A DNA stretch of 64,000 nt from Citrus sinensis (Eukaryota > Streptophyta > Magnoliopsida > Sapindales > Rutaceae), in contig NC_068563.1 of the NCBI RefSeq assembly GCF_022201045.2, positions 30,167,001-30,231,000 of the forward strand, read 5' to 3'. Made by a program: the position numbers and the translations under genes. The notes under the pieces were generated by a model. That model searched no databases. It saw only the letters and a list, made by a program, of their open reading frames with translations, and was not told the DNA's origin. This document shows positions 22,859-32,204 of the stretch, piece by piece. Numbering within the stretch: position 1 is the first letter of the stretch; every line of letters begins with the position of its first letter.

Positions 22859-24917
22859 ATGGCTTCAGTTCCTGAATTGGGTTTTGCATTGTCTCCTAAT
22901 TTCTTGCTTCAACGGCATAAGTTGCTTGTTCCTCAGCTTCATGGCAGTTGTTTGACGAGACCCCCTCCTAGAATTTCTACAAGAATAAAAAACTACCAAA
23001 ATCCTAGCTTTATAGCCACTAAAGTGAGTAAAATTAGAGAATTTAGGTTTTTAAAGTCGGTTGAATTGGACCAGTTTGTGACCAGTGATGATGAGGATGA
23101 AATGAGTGAGGAGTTTTTTGAGGCAATTGAAGAACTGGAGAGGATGACAAGGGAGCCTTCGGATATATTGGAGGAAATGAATGATCGATTATCGGCAAGG
23201 GAGTTGCAATTAGTGTTAGTATATTTTTCTCAAGAGGGGAGAGACTCATGGTGTGCACTTGAGGTTTTTGAATGGCTTAAAAAGGAGAATCGGGTCGATA
23301 ACGAGACGATGGAGCTTATGGTTTCGATTATGTGTAGTTGGGTTAAGAAGTATATCGAAGAGGAACGTGATGTTGGGGATGTGATTGACCTTCTAGTGGA
23401 CATGGATTGTGTAGGGCTGAAACCGGGATTTAGTATGATTGAGAAGGTGATTTCATTGTACTGGGAGATGGAGAAGAAGGAAAGAGCAGTTTTATTCGTG
23501 AAAGCAGTCTTGAGTCGGGGGATCGCTTATGCCGAGGGTGATGGGGAAGGACAAAAGGGTGGCCCAACTGGGTATCTTGCCTGGAAGATGATGGTAAGAG
23601 TTTTTCTCATTTTTTATATATAGTATCCTGGCAATTGTGTTTTGTTTTTAACAATTAGAAATATGATTCTAGCTCTCTATGATATGATTAAATCTAGAAT
23701 GAATGAAATTTGGCAATTGCTTTGCACTGCTTGCCATATTTAGATGCAGTGTTCTTTGTCTAAAGGGCAGTTCTTTCTTGATCATATCATCGTGCTAAAA
23801 TTTTATTGGTGGAGTTGTTTGAATTACTTCTTGCTGTTAGTTGAAGTTTGTTTTCATGATGTGCTTTTGATGCCTGTATGTTGAAATTTGTGGCGGAACT
23901 TCATGACTAAGTTTACAATCAGGAGGTGCATCATTGAGCCAGCAGCATGGCAAAATTTACTTGGTAGTGGATTCTGTCTAGAAATTGTGAATCAACTTGA
24001 CCGATGTTATAAAATAAGTAAAGCAATGCTGATAGCTCTATTTGAAGAATAGTTTGTAGTTAACAATTGGAATAGCTCAGCTTGTTTATACGAATTGTTT
24101 TGTATCTGTTTCAAATAAAAATACTTTAATTCTCTTTTGTTAGGTTGAGGGTAAATATGTGGATGCGATTAAATTGGTGATCCATCTCAGAGAGTCTGGA
24201 TTAAAGCCAGAGGTCTACAGCTACCTTATTGCACTGACAGCTGTGGTTAAAGAGCTAAATGAATTTGGAAAGGCTTTACGAAAGTTGAAGGGTTATGTGA
24301 GGGCCGGTTCGATAGCTGAACTTGATGGAAAAAATTTAGGGCTTATTGAAAAATATCAATCAGATCTTCTAGCCGATGGGTCACGCTTGTCTAGTTGGGC
24401 TATTCAAGAGGGAGGCTCGTCATTATATGGGGTGGTTCATGAGAGACTTCTTGCTATGTATATTTGTGCTGGTCGTGGACTTGAAGCAGAAAGACAGTTG
24501 TGGGAGATGAAGCTTGTGGGTAAAGAAGCTGACGGGGATCTATACGACATTGTTTTAGCAATCTGTGCTTCCCAAAATGAGGGCAGTGCTGTTTCGCGGT
24601 TGCTTTCTAGAATAGAGGTTATGAACTCCCTGTGTAAGAAGAAAACCTTATCCTGGTTGTTGAGAGGTTACATTAAAGGAGGCCATATCAATGATGCTGC
24701 AGAAACACTCACTAAAATGCTGGATTTGGGTTTGTATCCAGAGTATATGGACAGAGTAGCTGTACTGCAGGGACTGAGGAAAAGGATCCAACAATCCGGG
24801 AACGTTGAAGCTTATCTTAACCTTTGCAAGCGTCTCTCCGATACGAGTTTGATTGGACCTTGTCTTGTGTATCTGTATATAAAGAAATATAAGCTCTGGA
24901 TTATAAAAATGCTTTAA
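22859..24917 (+). CDS. Pentatricopeptide repeat protein, plastid type (At2g30100-like)
   Basis: An RNA-binding-type helical repeat protein, probably imported into plastids. Two exons (22859-23593 and 24144-24917) joined in phase 0 give 1,509 nt, or 502 residues. The first ~60 residues are rich in Ser, Arg and Lys and poor in acid, like a transit peptide. An acidic stretch follows at ~74-95, then helical repeats. Repeats in the second exon read in the PPR manner (DAIKLVIHLRESGLKPEVYS; INDAAETLTKMLDLGLYPEY). The repeats are divergent and the protein carries no editing domain (E, DYW). The start is the only ATG before the conserved part. In Arabidopsis, At2g30100 neighbours the ubiquitin/LRR gene At2g30105, whose likely counterpart lies here at 51.7-55.2 kb. 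The RNA target cannot be told. Confidence 0.85.
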
Positions 24918-25345
24918 GTGGCTGGGATGAAACAGCCATGAGATTCTTGAACCCAGATGTGTTCCAAAAGGTCAAGATTTTGCAGGGCGATTATTCTCCG
25001 GAGCCTTTCGAATGTGAATTTTGTATAAAGAATATAATGTATACGGGTATAACTAGTTAATACTAAAGCATGTATATGCTATAAATATGTGCTTGAATAA
25101 CTTGTTCTTCCTTTTGAGTACCTGCTACATAGTTAATACTCTTAAGACAGCTACCGTACTGGTTTTGCAAGTATGTTCATTTTTGGAATGCACCAACACC
25201 AGGTATATTTTGTTTTGTCTGTTTTGGCTTGAGGTTGACTTGATTTGTAGTGAATATATAGATTTTCTTTGAAGTGGGTGCCATATTTTTTTCCTAACTA
25301 AAATTTTGAATAAATTATGGCTGATATTGAAGTCTCCAGCATTTG
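24918..25345. other. 3' flank of the PPR gene
   Basis: This probably includes the 3' untranslated region. The small open frames in both directions carry no domain. Confidence 0.5.
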
Positions 25346-25349
25346 GCCA

Positions 25350-25697
25350 ACACCCCAACTGAAGGACATTTGGTTCGGTCTGGTCACTCAAAACCGAATG
25401 GATTAGGAAATGTAAGCCGATCTGTTTTTGGTTTTGTACTAAATCGAATTAAAGATCAATCAATTTAACTTTAAAATAAAAAAAAATCAATTTATATATA
25501 TGATAATTTTTTTTTTTACATAAAACATGAATAATTAGTGATTATAATTAAATTGAACTAACAAAATAATCAAATTTAAGTGAAAAGTATGAAAATTTAG
25601 CTAATATAAAAGAAAAAAAAAACATTTGATGAATCGAACCCAATCATATAATTCACTAGTTCAGTTTGGTTCGTATCCGGTTCATGCCCACCTCCTA
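25350..25697. mobile_element. Decayed MITE, relative of the one at 11,089
   Basis: The left part carries GGTTCGGTCTGGT and AAACCGAAT phrases. The right end, reversed, begins GGAGGTGGGCATGAACCGG. Ends and centre resemble the element at 11089-11336, with a longer AT-rich centre. Boundaries are approximate. Confidence 0.45.
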
Positions 25698-25933
25698 AGC
25701 GCGACAATATAGCTGTACGTACTCCGTATGCATTAGGGTAATTTTTGGAAACCTCTTGGGGCTTAACCTTGTACATGACTTATAGTAAGCCGTTTGGTTG
25801 TTGAGGATAGTTAGGCAATGACAATAATTATGATGTTTAAATCTTATGAAATAATGCAGAGTGACAGATTGGACGAGTCAATTTACACATAATTTTCCTT
25901 CTCTTTTCTCTTCATCACAATCCTCAACCCCTA

Positions 25934-25953
25934 GCCACCACAATCACTACCAA
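25934..25953. repeat. Left target-site duplication of the SINE
   Basis: The 20 bases GCCACCACAATCACTACCAA recur exactly at 26269-26288, directly after the SINE's A-tail. Confidence 0.93.
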
Positions 25954-26268
25954 TGGGTCTTTGGTTCAATGGGAGAACCCTTACACTTAGAATAATGAGT
26001 GCAAGGGTTCGAGTCTCCATAAAAGTATTTATGAGACTTATTTACAATCTTTCCTCAATTATCAAATAATTGAGTGGAGTCAGTTTATTCCTCACGAAAT
26101 GTGAGTAGAGTGGACAGTCCTCGAATATTTGAGAGGGTTTGAAGAATTTGGGCAGCGCTTCAGAGGAGTACATGCCACGAAGAAGGTCCCAATTGTAGAA
26201 TCTGTTTATAAATATTAATTGTAATACAGACAGTCCTGTATAACAATATTCAAAAAAAAAAAAAAAAA
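25954..26268 (+). mobile_element. SINE, tRNA-derived, with A-tail
   Basis: A 315-bp element with perfect 20-bp flanking duplications. The 5' part looks like a tRNA promoter: a box-A-like TTGGTTCAATGGGAG and a box B, GGTTCGAGTCT, about 50 bp later. A body with no open frame follows, then a tail of 17 As. Pol III transcription and LINE-driven retrotransposition are known for this class. The exact flanks imply recent insertion. Related copies lie at 36415-36708 (minus) and 60430-60640 (truncated). Confidence 0.9.
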
Positions 26269-26288
26269 GCCACCACAATCACTACCAA
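26269..26288. repeat. Right target-site duplication of the SINE
   Basis: An exact copy of 25934-25953. Confidence 0.93.
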
Positions 26289-27360
26289 CCATAACCTCTA
26301 GAAATCACTACGTGAGCACAAATCCTAGCTGCCGCCGTCTTTGTCAGCTTGCAAAATCCTTGATGCCACTGCTAGGCAATACCCACAAACCATAATGCTG
26401 CCCCTGCCCACAATCAAACCGCACGCTGCAAGTTCCCCCACCTACCACCAGACGGTACTCAGCACCACGCCAAGCCACAGTCGCAGCCGCGTCTACTGCA
26501 TCAATTGGTACCGCAACAGAAGCCGAAAAATAAACAAGTCCATACCGGCCCACTTTGTTTTTTGTTCTTTAATTGTTCTATATTCTTTTTCATTTTTGTG
26601 CATATTTTGCTGCTGTTCATAGGCGTTTAATTCGGATGGATTGGAATTGAAGAGAAGTGTATTGAATTTGGATTCCAATGATTGAATTGGAGATTAGATG
26701 AGGATGATGTCAGACAAAACAAAAAATTGAGAATATTGAGGAAATAATTTTTTTTTAAAGGAGTTTCTGGTTGTATTTGAATAATAAAAAACTTAAGTTA
26801 TATATTTCTATTTGGGAGTCTCCGAGTTACTTCAGTTTGATTTCTGAGAAAATTAAAAAACAAAATGAAAGAAAGTAATGAATTTTTTTATGATATTTGT
26901 TAATTTGGATTTTATGAATAAAAAATTTCCCTATTTTGGGTGGTCCAAACAATTTTTTTTTTCAAATCTTTGTAACATGCAAGGGCGAAAATGTTGTCAA
27001 ATCTTGCATTTGGTGCAGGGATACTTTCGAGGGAAATTTACAAAAACAATCCTAAAATTTTTAATTTTTTAAATTTAGTCCCCAAACTTTTTCCTGTAAT
27101 AGCTAGTCAATTACTAGTTTTTGGATAAATAATCCTCGTCACTTTAAACAAATTTACAAATAAATGTTATTCTTACAATCCACTCACACTCTCAATAAAT
27201 CACCAAGCCTCATTACTCTCAATAAATCACTAAATCACACCAAATAAGTATTATATAACTGAAGATATTAATCTTCAATTGAGAGTTGGGAAACTTCTTA
27301 AAGCTAGTGTATAACTCTTACACAATATGAACTTTTTATGTAAAGATTAGTGTTTAGATT
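26289..27360. other. Spacer between SINE and fold-back element
   Basis: No gene is recognised. The open frames at 26341-26622 (plus) and 26344-26678 (minus) overlap each other and show no domain. The rest is AT-rich. Confidence 0.5.
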
Positions 27361-27364
27361 CAAA

Positions 27365-27690
27365 ATTGACATAGTTTTGTTGTAAATATTGTTATTTTTC
27401 ATTCACAAAATAATGTAAATTTGTTTACGTACCTTAGTTTAAGTAGAGAAATAAAAAAATAATTAAAAATACCGAAAATTCAAAGTAAAAATAAAAACCT
27501 AGATTTAATGAGATAGACTAATTTCTCATTATCTGTCTTACTAAATCTGAGTTTTACTTTGAATTTTTAGTATTTTTTTTTTTTATTCCTCTAATAAAAT
27601 TAAGTATTTTAACAAATTATATTATTTTGTAAATAAAAAATATCAATATTTACAATAAAACCATCTCAATTTCGTGTAGGAGTGACGTGT
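27365..27690. mobile_element. AT-rich fold-back element, ~325 bp
   Basis: The left arm (through TTTTGTTGTAAATATTG, then ATTCACAAAATAATGTAAATTTG, to CCTAGATTTAATGAGA) pairs with the right arm in reverse complement (CTCAGATTTAGTAAGA, then TTTACAAAATAATATAATTTG and TTTTATTGTAAATATTG). The arms meet at a short centre near 27520. It has no coding capacity and lies ~240 bp left of the MULE. Confidence 0.7.
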
Positions 27691-27923
27691 AATATACTGT
27701 AGGTTCTCCTAAGTGAGTTGGGCCGGACCTAGGGGAAGTCAAAAAACATTACCCGTATACGTGAAAGCTATTTATATTTTGAGCCAAAATTCGTGTTATG
27801 TTGTATGATATTTTATTAAGCTATTAAGACATATTGACAGTACTATCAAGACCTAATTAATGAGAGTAACATCTTCATTCTTGGGTGGGCCTATTGATAA
27901 TAACATCGTGATTTTTTGGGTTA

Positions 27924-27932
27924 ATATCTAAT
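27924..27932. repeat. Left 9-bp target-site duplication of the MULE
   Basis: ATATCTAAT, repeated exactly at 35501-35509. Nine-base duplications are the hallmark of Mutator-like transposition. Confidence 0.95.
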
Positions 27933-28013
27933 GGGAAATTTATAGTAATAACCAAAAAAAATTCCCTTTTTTTCATTTTAACCCCCAAAAAATATTTCTA
28001 TCAACATTAGCCA
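27933..28013 (+). repeat. Left terminal inverted repeat of the MULE
   Basis: An imperfect TIR of ~80 bp. The outer GGGAAATTTA and the inner TTCTATCAACATTAGCCA match the right end; the middle is diverged and T/A-rich. Confidence 0.85.
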
Positions 28014-28192
28014 TTAAACAACATTTGAGACCAAAATACCCCTCCCTCATCTCTCCCCCAACACTCCATTTCACTCATCTCTCCCAAACCGATCCAACTC
28101 CCATCATCGGCGGCGACATCAACCCTCGTCGGCGGCGGCTCCATCTCTCACCGGCATCCGATCTACGATCTACAACCTTCAACAAAATCTAG

Positions 28193-28817
28193 GTTAGTCA
28201 TTTTTCTTATTTTCATTAATTTAAAATGAGATTTTAGAATAATAATAGTTATAGCTTGAGATTAATAGTGGTGGTGATGATGTTTGTGGTGGTTGGTGGT
28301 GTTTGGGAGTATTGTTTTCGATTTTGGAGTGATTGTGCTTAATTTTGCGGGTGGGGAGGGAGGGGAGCAGGGCGCGCGCGCGCCCATCGCTGGGCAGCAG
28401 CGCGCGGCACGCTGTTGCACCAAATCTGGTGCGACAGCAGGCGCTGTCGCACAAGCTCGGGTGCGACAGGCGCGCGCCCGTCGCACAAGCTCGGGTGCGA
28501 CAGGCGCGCGCCCGTCGCACAAGCTCGGGTGCGACAGGCGCGCGCCCGTCGCACAAGCTGTGGTGCGACAGGCACGCGCCTGTCGCACCAAAGCTGGTGC
28601 GACGGGCGCGCCTGTCGCACCAATTTTTTGGTGCGACTGGCCCTGTCGCACCAATTGTTGGTGCGACAGGCTTGCCCGTCGCACCAATTGTTGGTGCGAC
28701 AGGCTTGCCCGTCGCACCAATTGTTGGTGCGACAGGCTTGCCCGTCGCACCAAAAATTAAATTTTCTTAATTTTTTTTTTCTGTAAATGTAATGTAATAA
28801 TTTTATAAATATTACAG
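28193..28817 (+). other. Predicted 5' leader intron of the MULE protease gene
   Basis: AATCTAG|GTTAGT at 28193 is a good donor, and ATTACAG ending at 28817 is a good acceptor, four bases before the start codon. The intron would contain the whole left palindromic array and remove it from the mRNA. Predicted from splice signals only. Confidence 0.55.
28428..28753. repeat. Left palindromic array of the MULE, about ten units
   Basis: About ten 30-35 bp units, each a dyad: GGTGCGACAGGC, a short centre, then its inverse GTCGCACC(A). Junctions between units (for example CACCAATTGTTGGTG) are palindromic too, so a core of ~11 bp alternates in orientation about twenty times. Left units have G/C-rich centres (GCGCGC); the last three read CTTGCCC. 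The array is GC-rich and full of CpG inside AT-rich DNA. Open frames over it are artefacts. Confidence 0.95.
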
Positions 28818-28821
28818 ATAC

Positions 28822-31800
28822 ATGGCGAAATCAGAATCACCGGATATTGAAGTAGGCAAGATGTATTTTCGTTATGCTGATCATTTTCCTGGTCGAATTT
28901 CGAGCATGTGTATGTTATCTTCGGTCGTTAAAGTCATCGAGGAAAAATTAACAAACCGGCAGTTGCGTATGTTCAAAAAGGATATATTTGGACATTTCTT
29001 GGAGTGTCGAAGTTTTCCATTTAGTGGGGTAATTTTGCACAATCTTCTACTGCGGCAAGTGGCCCATGAAGAAGATAGCCGTGAGGATCAGTTATGGTTT
29101 CAAATTGGTAAGCATGTGATTCGCTTGTCAATTGTCGAATGGTGCTTGGTTACTGGACTTTCATTTGGTGTGGATACCAATCAAAAAAATGATGAAATGG
29201 AGCAGAGGCTACGGAATACGTATTTTGGTGGTGTGCATCGTAAGATTAATGTGAAGCAATTCGATGCAGTATTTAAGGAGTTGAAATTCGAGGAAATGAA
29301 CGATATGGACGCATTAAAGATTGCACTGTTTTATTTTGCGGACAGAGTACTAAATGCAAGAAAAAATCACTGTCAAATTAATTTCGATTGGCTTGACCAA
29401 GTTGATGATATACAGTACTTCCGAAAGCGTCCATGGGGTCTATTGTCGTGGGAAATTATTTACGAGAGTCTTGACAATGCACTGTTCGAGAAAGACGAGA
29501 AATTTAAGAAGACTCGGTTGAAAAATTCAGATCATAATATTGAAAAATACAATCTTTACGGCTTTACGTGTGGGGTTCAGGTGCTATTTTTTTTGTTTAT
29601 TAATAAGTTTTATTGTATTAAATATTTGATAGTTGTTTTATTTGATTTTTCACTTTGGTTGTTGTAGGCTTGGATTTACGAAGCAATCGGAGGGTTGCCA
29701 TCAACATGGGTCGTCAAAACGAAGAATAAGATTCCCCGCATTCTGCAATGGAAGCCCATGGCGTCGTCGAGAATCAACTTTGCGGAGGTTTATTCGTTCT
29801 TCAACGACGAATCTCGTCTTGTAAGTAATATGTATTACTTATTTTTTAAACTTTACTAAATTTAAGTTATGTATACTTACTTAAAATTTTCAATTGAATT
29901 TATGGAAGGGGGACGTTTTACAAACCCTTGAGCCAAATTCAAAGGAGAGTAGCAAAAATTATTGGCTCTCTGTGAAGGATTACTTGCCAAGCATTCCAGA
30001 CTGGGTTCATAAGGTCGGTATACTCTAAGCACTAAAAATTTGTTAATCGAAATTTTTGACTTTTCATTTACTAATTTTAAATGATACTTTATACAGCACC
30101 AACCCTCAATCAACGCGATGCCGTCGGTTACAAGGCATTCAGACGAGCATGACGATCATGACGACATACCAAACCCAATACCAGAGCAGTGTCATGACAC
30201 TTTTGCGGATGAGGTGGGGCATGACACTTTTGAGGATGAGGTGGGTGTTGATGACCACCAGCAGCAAACAGACAACTCTGATGACGCACGGGATTCTGAG
30301 GTTAGAAATAATATACGATATTTTTTTTTATAAATTATTAATTTTTTATTGTTATTCTAAAGTATTATTTTTTTCTTTTGTAATAGTCGAGGACAAAGCA
30401 GTTTAATGATTACGTACGACGACGGCTGGATAAGATTGATCGTAACGTGTATGAAATAAAGTCAGAATTAAAAGATTTTAAAGAAACCGTTGTTGGTTTC
30501 ATCGACACATTTTCTAAACGTCCAAATAAGGATTCTCCCACTGCACGCTCGTATGCGGTAAGCTAATTTAAATTTGATAATAATGTTCGTTTAACTTTTA
30601 ATTTGATAGTTATTTAATATGTTCTTTTTGGCGAATGTACAGGCCCCGGATGACGTTGGAGTGTATACTGACGTGGGCAATGAAAATTTGTCTACGCCCA
30701 CATCATTGTATAGTTTCTACGGGGATGTAAGTGGGGAGAGCGTGCAGGTGTTCACAGAGGTGCCTCCGGGCGTTAGTAAGTTCGGCCGCGCGTACATACC
30801 GTCGTATGTTTATAACAGTCCGTACATGATTCCTCCGGTCAGGCGAGGACAGCACGTCCGGCCTTTACCTCGACCCCAAATCATGGAGCATGCGATTGAC
30901 ATGAGTACGAGTGTGGATGTAAATCCACTGAGAGGATTGGAGGACTCTAGTCTGTTTGCTGAGTTTGATCAATGGTTTACTGGTGATAGCAGAGTCCGCC
31001 GGAGAGTCCAGCACCCGCGGTCATTCTTTCAAATAATTTTGGGGACAGCTTCGATGGGATGGTTAGGCGATGAGGTATTTATAATTTCCTCGTGGTGTAT
31101 ACTGTTGTGGATTTGTGTATAAATCTGTTTTTAAAAACTCGTAATATTTCTGTTTCTCTACAGCATATTCACGAGTATCTCCGCTTGATTAGCGAGAAGC
31201 AACGGCAGTATCCAAATGCCTTACTCCAACGTGTCACACATACTGACACATTTTTTTGGGTAACGTGCCGACAAAACTTATAAATCTTATGTGGATGTAA
31301 AAATTTAAGTTTTATTAATTTATGCATTTCTTGGTTATCTATGTATTAGGTGTTCTTGAATCAGTTATGGAATAACGGGAATTGTGCAGTCGATTCAATG
31401 GTATTCGACGACCGCGTGAATAGTTATCTTTGTGGCCGCCAGCACACAATGTCTAAATCAATGACGGATGTCGATATGGTATGTATTTTATTACATTTCA
31501 CATGCTATCTAATGAAAATATTCAAGTTGTTGCTTTTTCTTTGTTGTATTGTATTTTAATTTCATACATAACGAACATGTTTTTCAATTGTTATATGCAG
31601 CTACTCATCCCTGTTAACTTCGACGGCGCGCATTGGGTACTAGCACGAGTTGACTTTCGGAAAAACAAAGTCTGGATTTATGACTCATTACTCACAAATC
31701 GCGACGACAAAAGGTACAAGTTGAAATTCAAGCCACTTGAAGTTATATTCCCTCGATGGTTGGAATACGTTGGCTTCTACAATATCCGACCGGAGTTGCA

Positions 31801-31999
31801 GAGTGAAGACCCGTGGAAAGTTATCGCAGTTAAGAGCGCGCCACAACAAGAGCCCGGAACTGGCGATTGCGGTGTTTTTGTATTGATGGTTACGATGTAT
31901 TTAATGTTCGGGATTAGATTGGAGTTTAACGCTAGTCATGTCGAGTACTTTAGAAAGAAGATTGCGGTTGATATATTTAATAACGATATTCAATTGTAA
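28822..31999 (+). CDS. MULE-carried Ulp1-like cysteine protease (DUF1985/C48)
   Basis: The product resembles SUMO/ubiquitin-like proteases of peptidase family C48, as carried by some plant MULEs. Nine exons: 28822-29580, 29668-29820, 29909-30013, 30097-30300, 30387-30557, 30643-31074, 31164-31259, 31350-31478 and 31601-31999. They total 2,448 nt, or 815 residues, and all eight introns lie in phase 0. A DUF1985-like region lies at about residues 60-230 (FPFSGVILHNLLLRQV; SIVEWCLVTGLSFGV). An acidic, disordered middle follows. The protease core is at the C-terminus: His-693 (FDGAHWVLARVD), Asp-710 (WIYDSL), Gln in QQEPGTGDCG and Cys-772. The catalytic set is complete. Its role in transposition is unknown; removing SUMO or a related modifier from transposase or silencing factors is only an idea. 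It could also be non-essential cargo. Confidence 0.85.
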
Positions 32000-32204
32000 A
32001 CCTATGTAGTAATTCAAATGTTGAAATTTGAATTTTTTTTTACTTCGCACACTTAAGTTTATATAATTTTAATGCCTCACATTTTAAATTTTAAATAAAG
32101 TTTTATGAAATATAAGTGTACAATACAAAACAAGCAGTAACAGTTTTAACCAACGAAGACAAAACAATAATAGTTTTAACAAACTCATAACACACAAAAT
32201 ACAA

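Noticed and set aside
26341-26678. Opposed open frames beside the SINE
   Set aside because: They overlap on opposite strands, have no domain, and start in compositionally simple DNA.
28428-28753. CRISPR-like look of the regularly spaced palindromic repeats
   Set aside because: The genome is a plant's, there are no unique spacers, and the unit alternates in orientation within a MULE.
28221-28786. Overlapping open frames on both strands over the left MULE array, and the same at 34880-35209
   Set aside because: They arise because the repeat unit lacks stop codons in several frames; the peptides are pure repeat translation with no domain.
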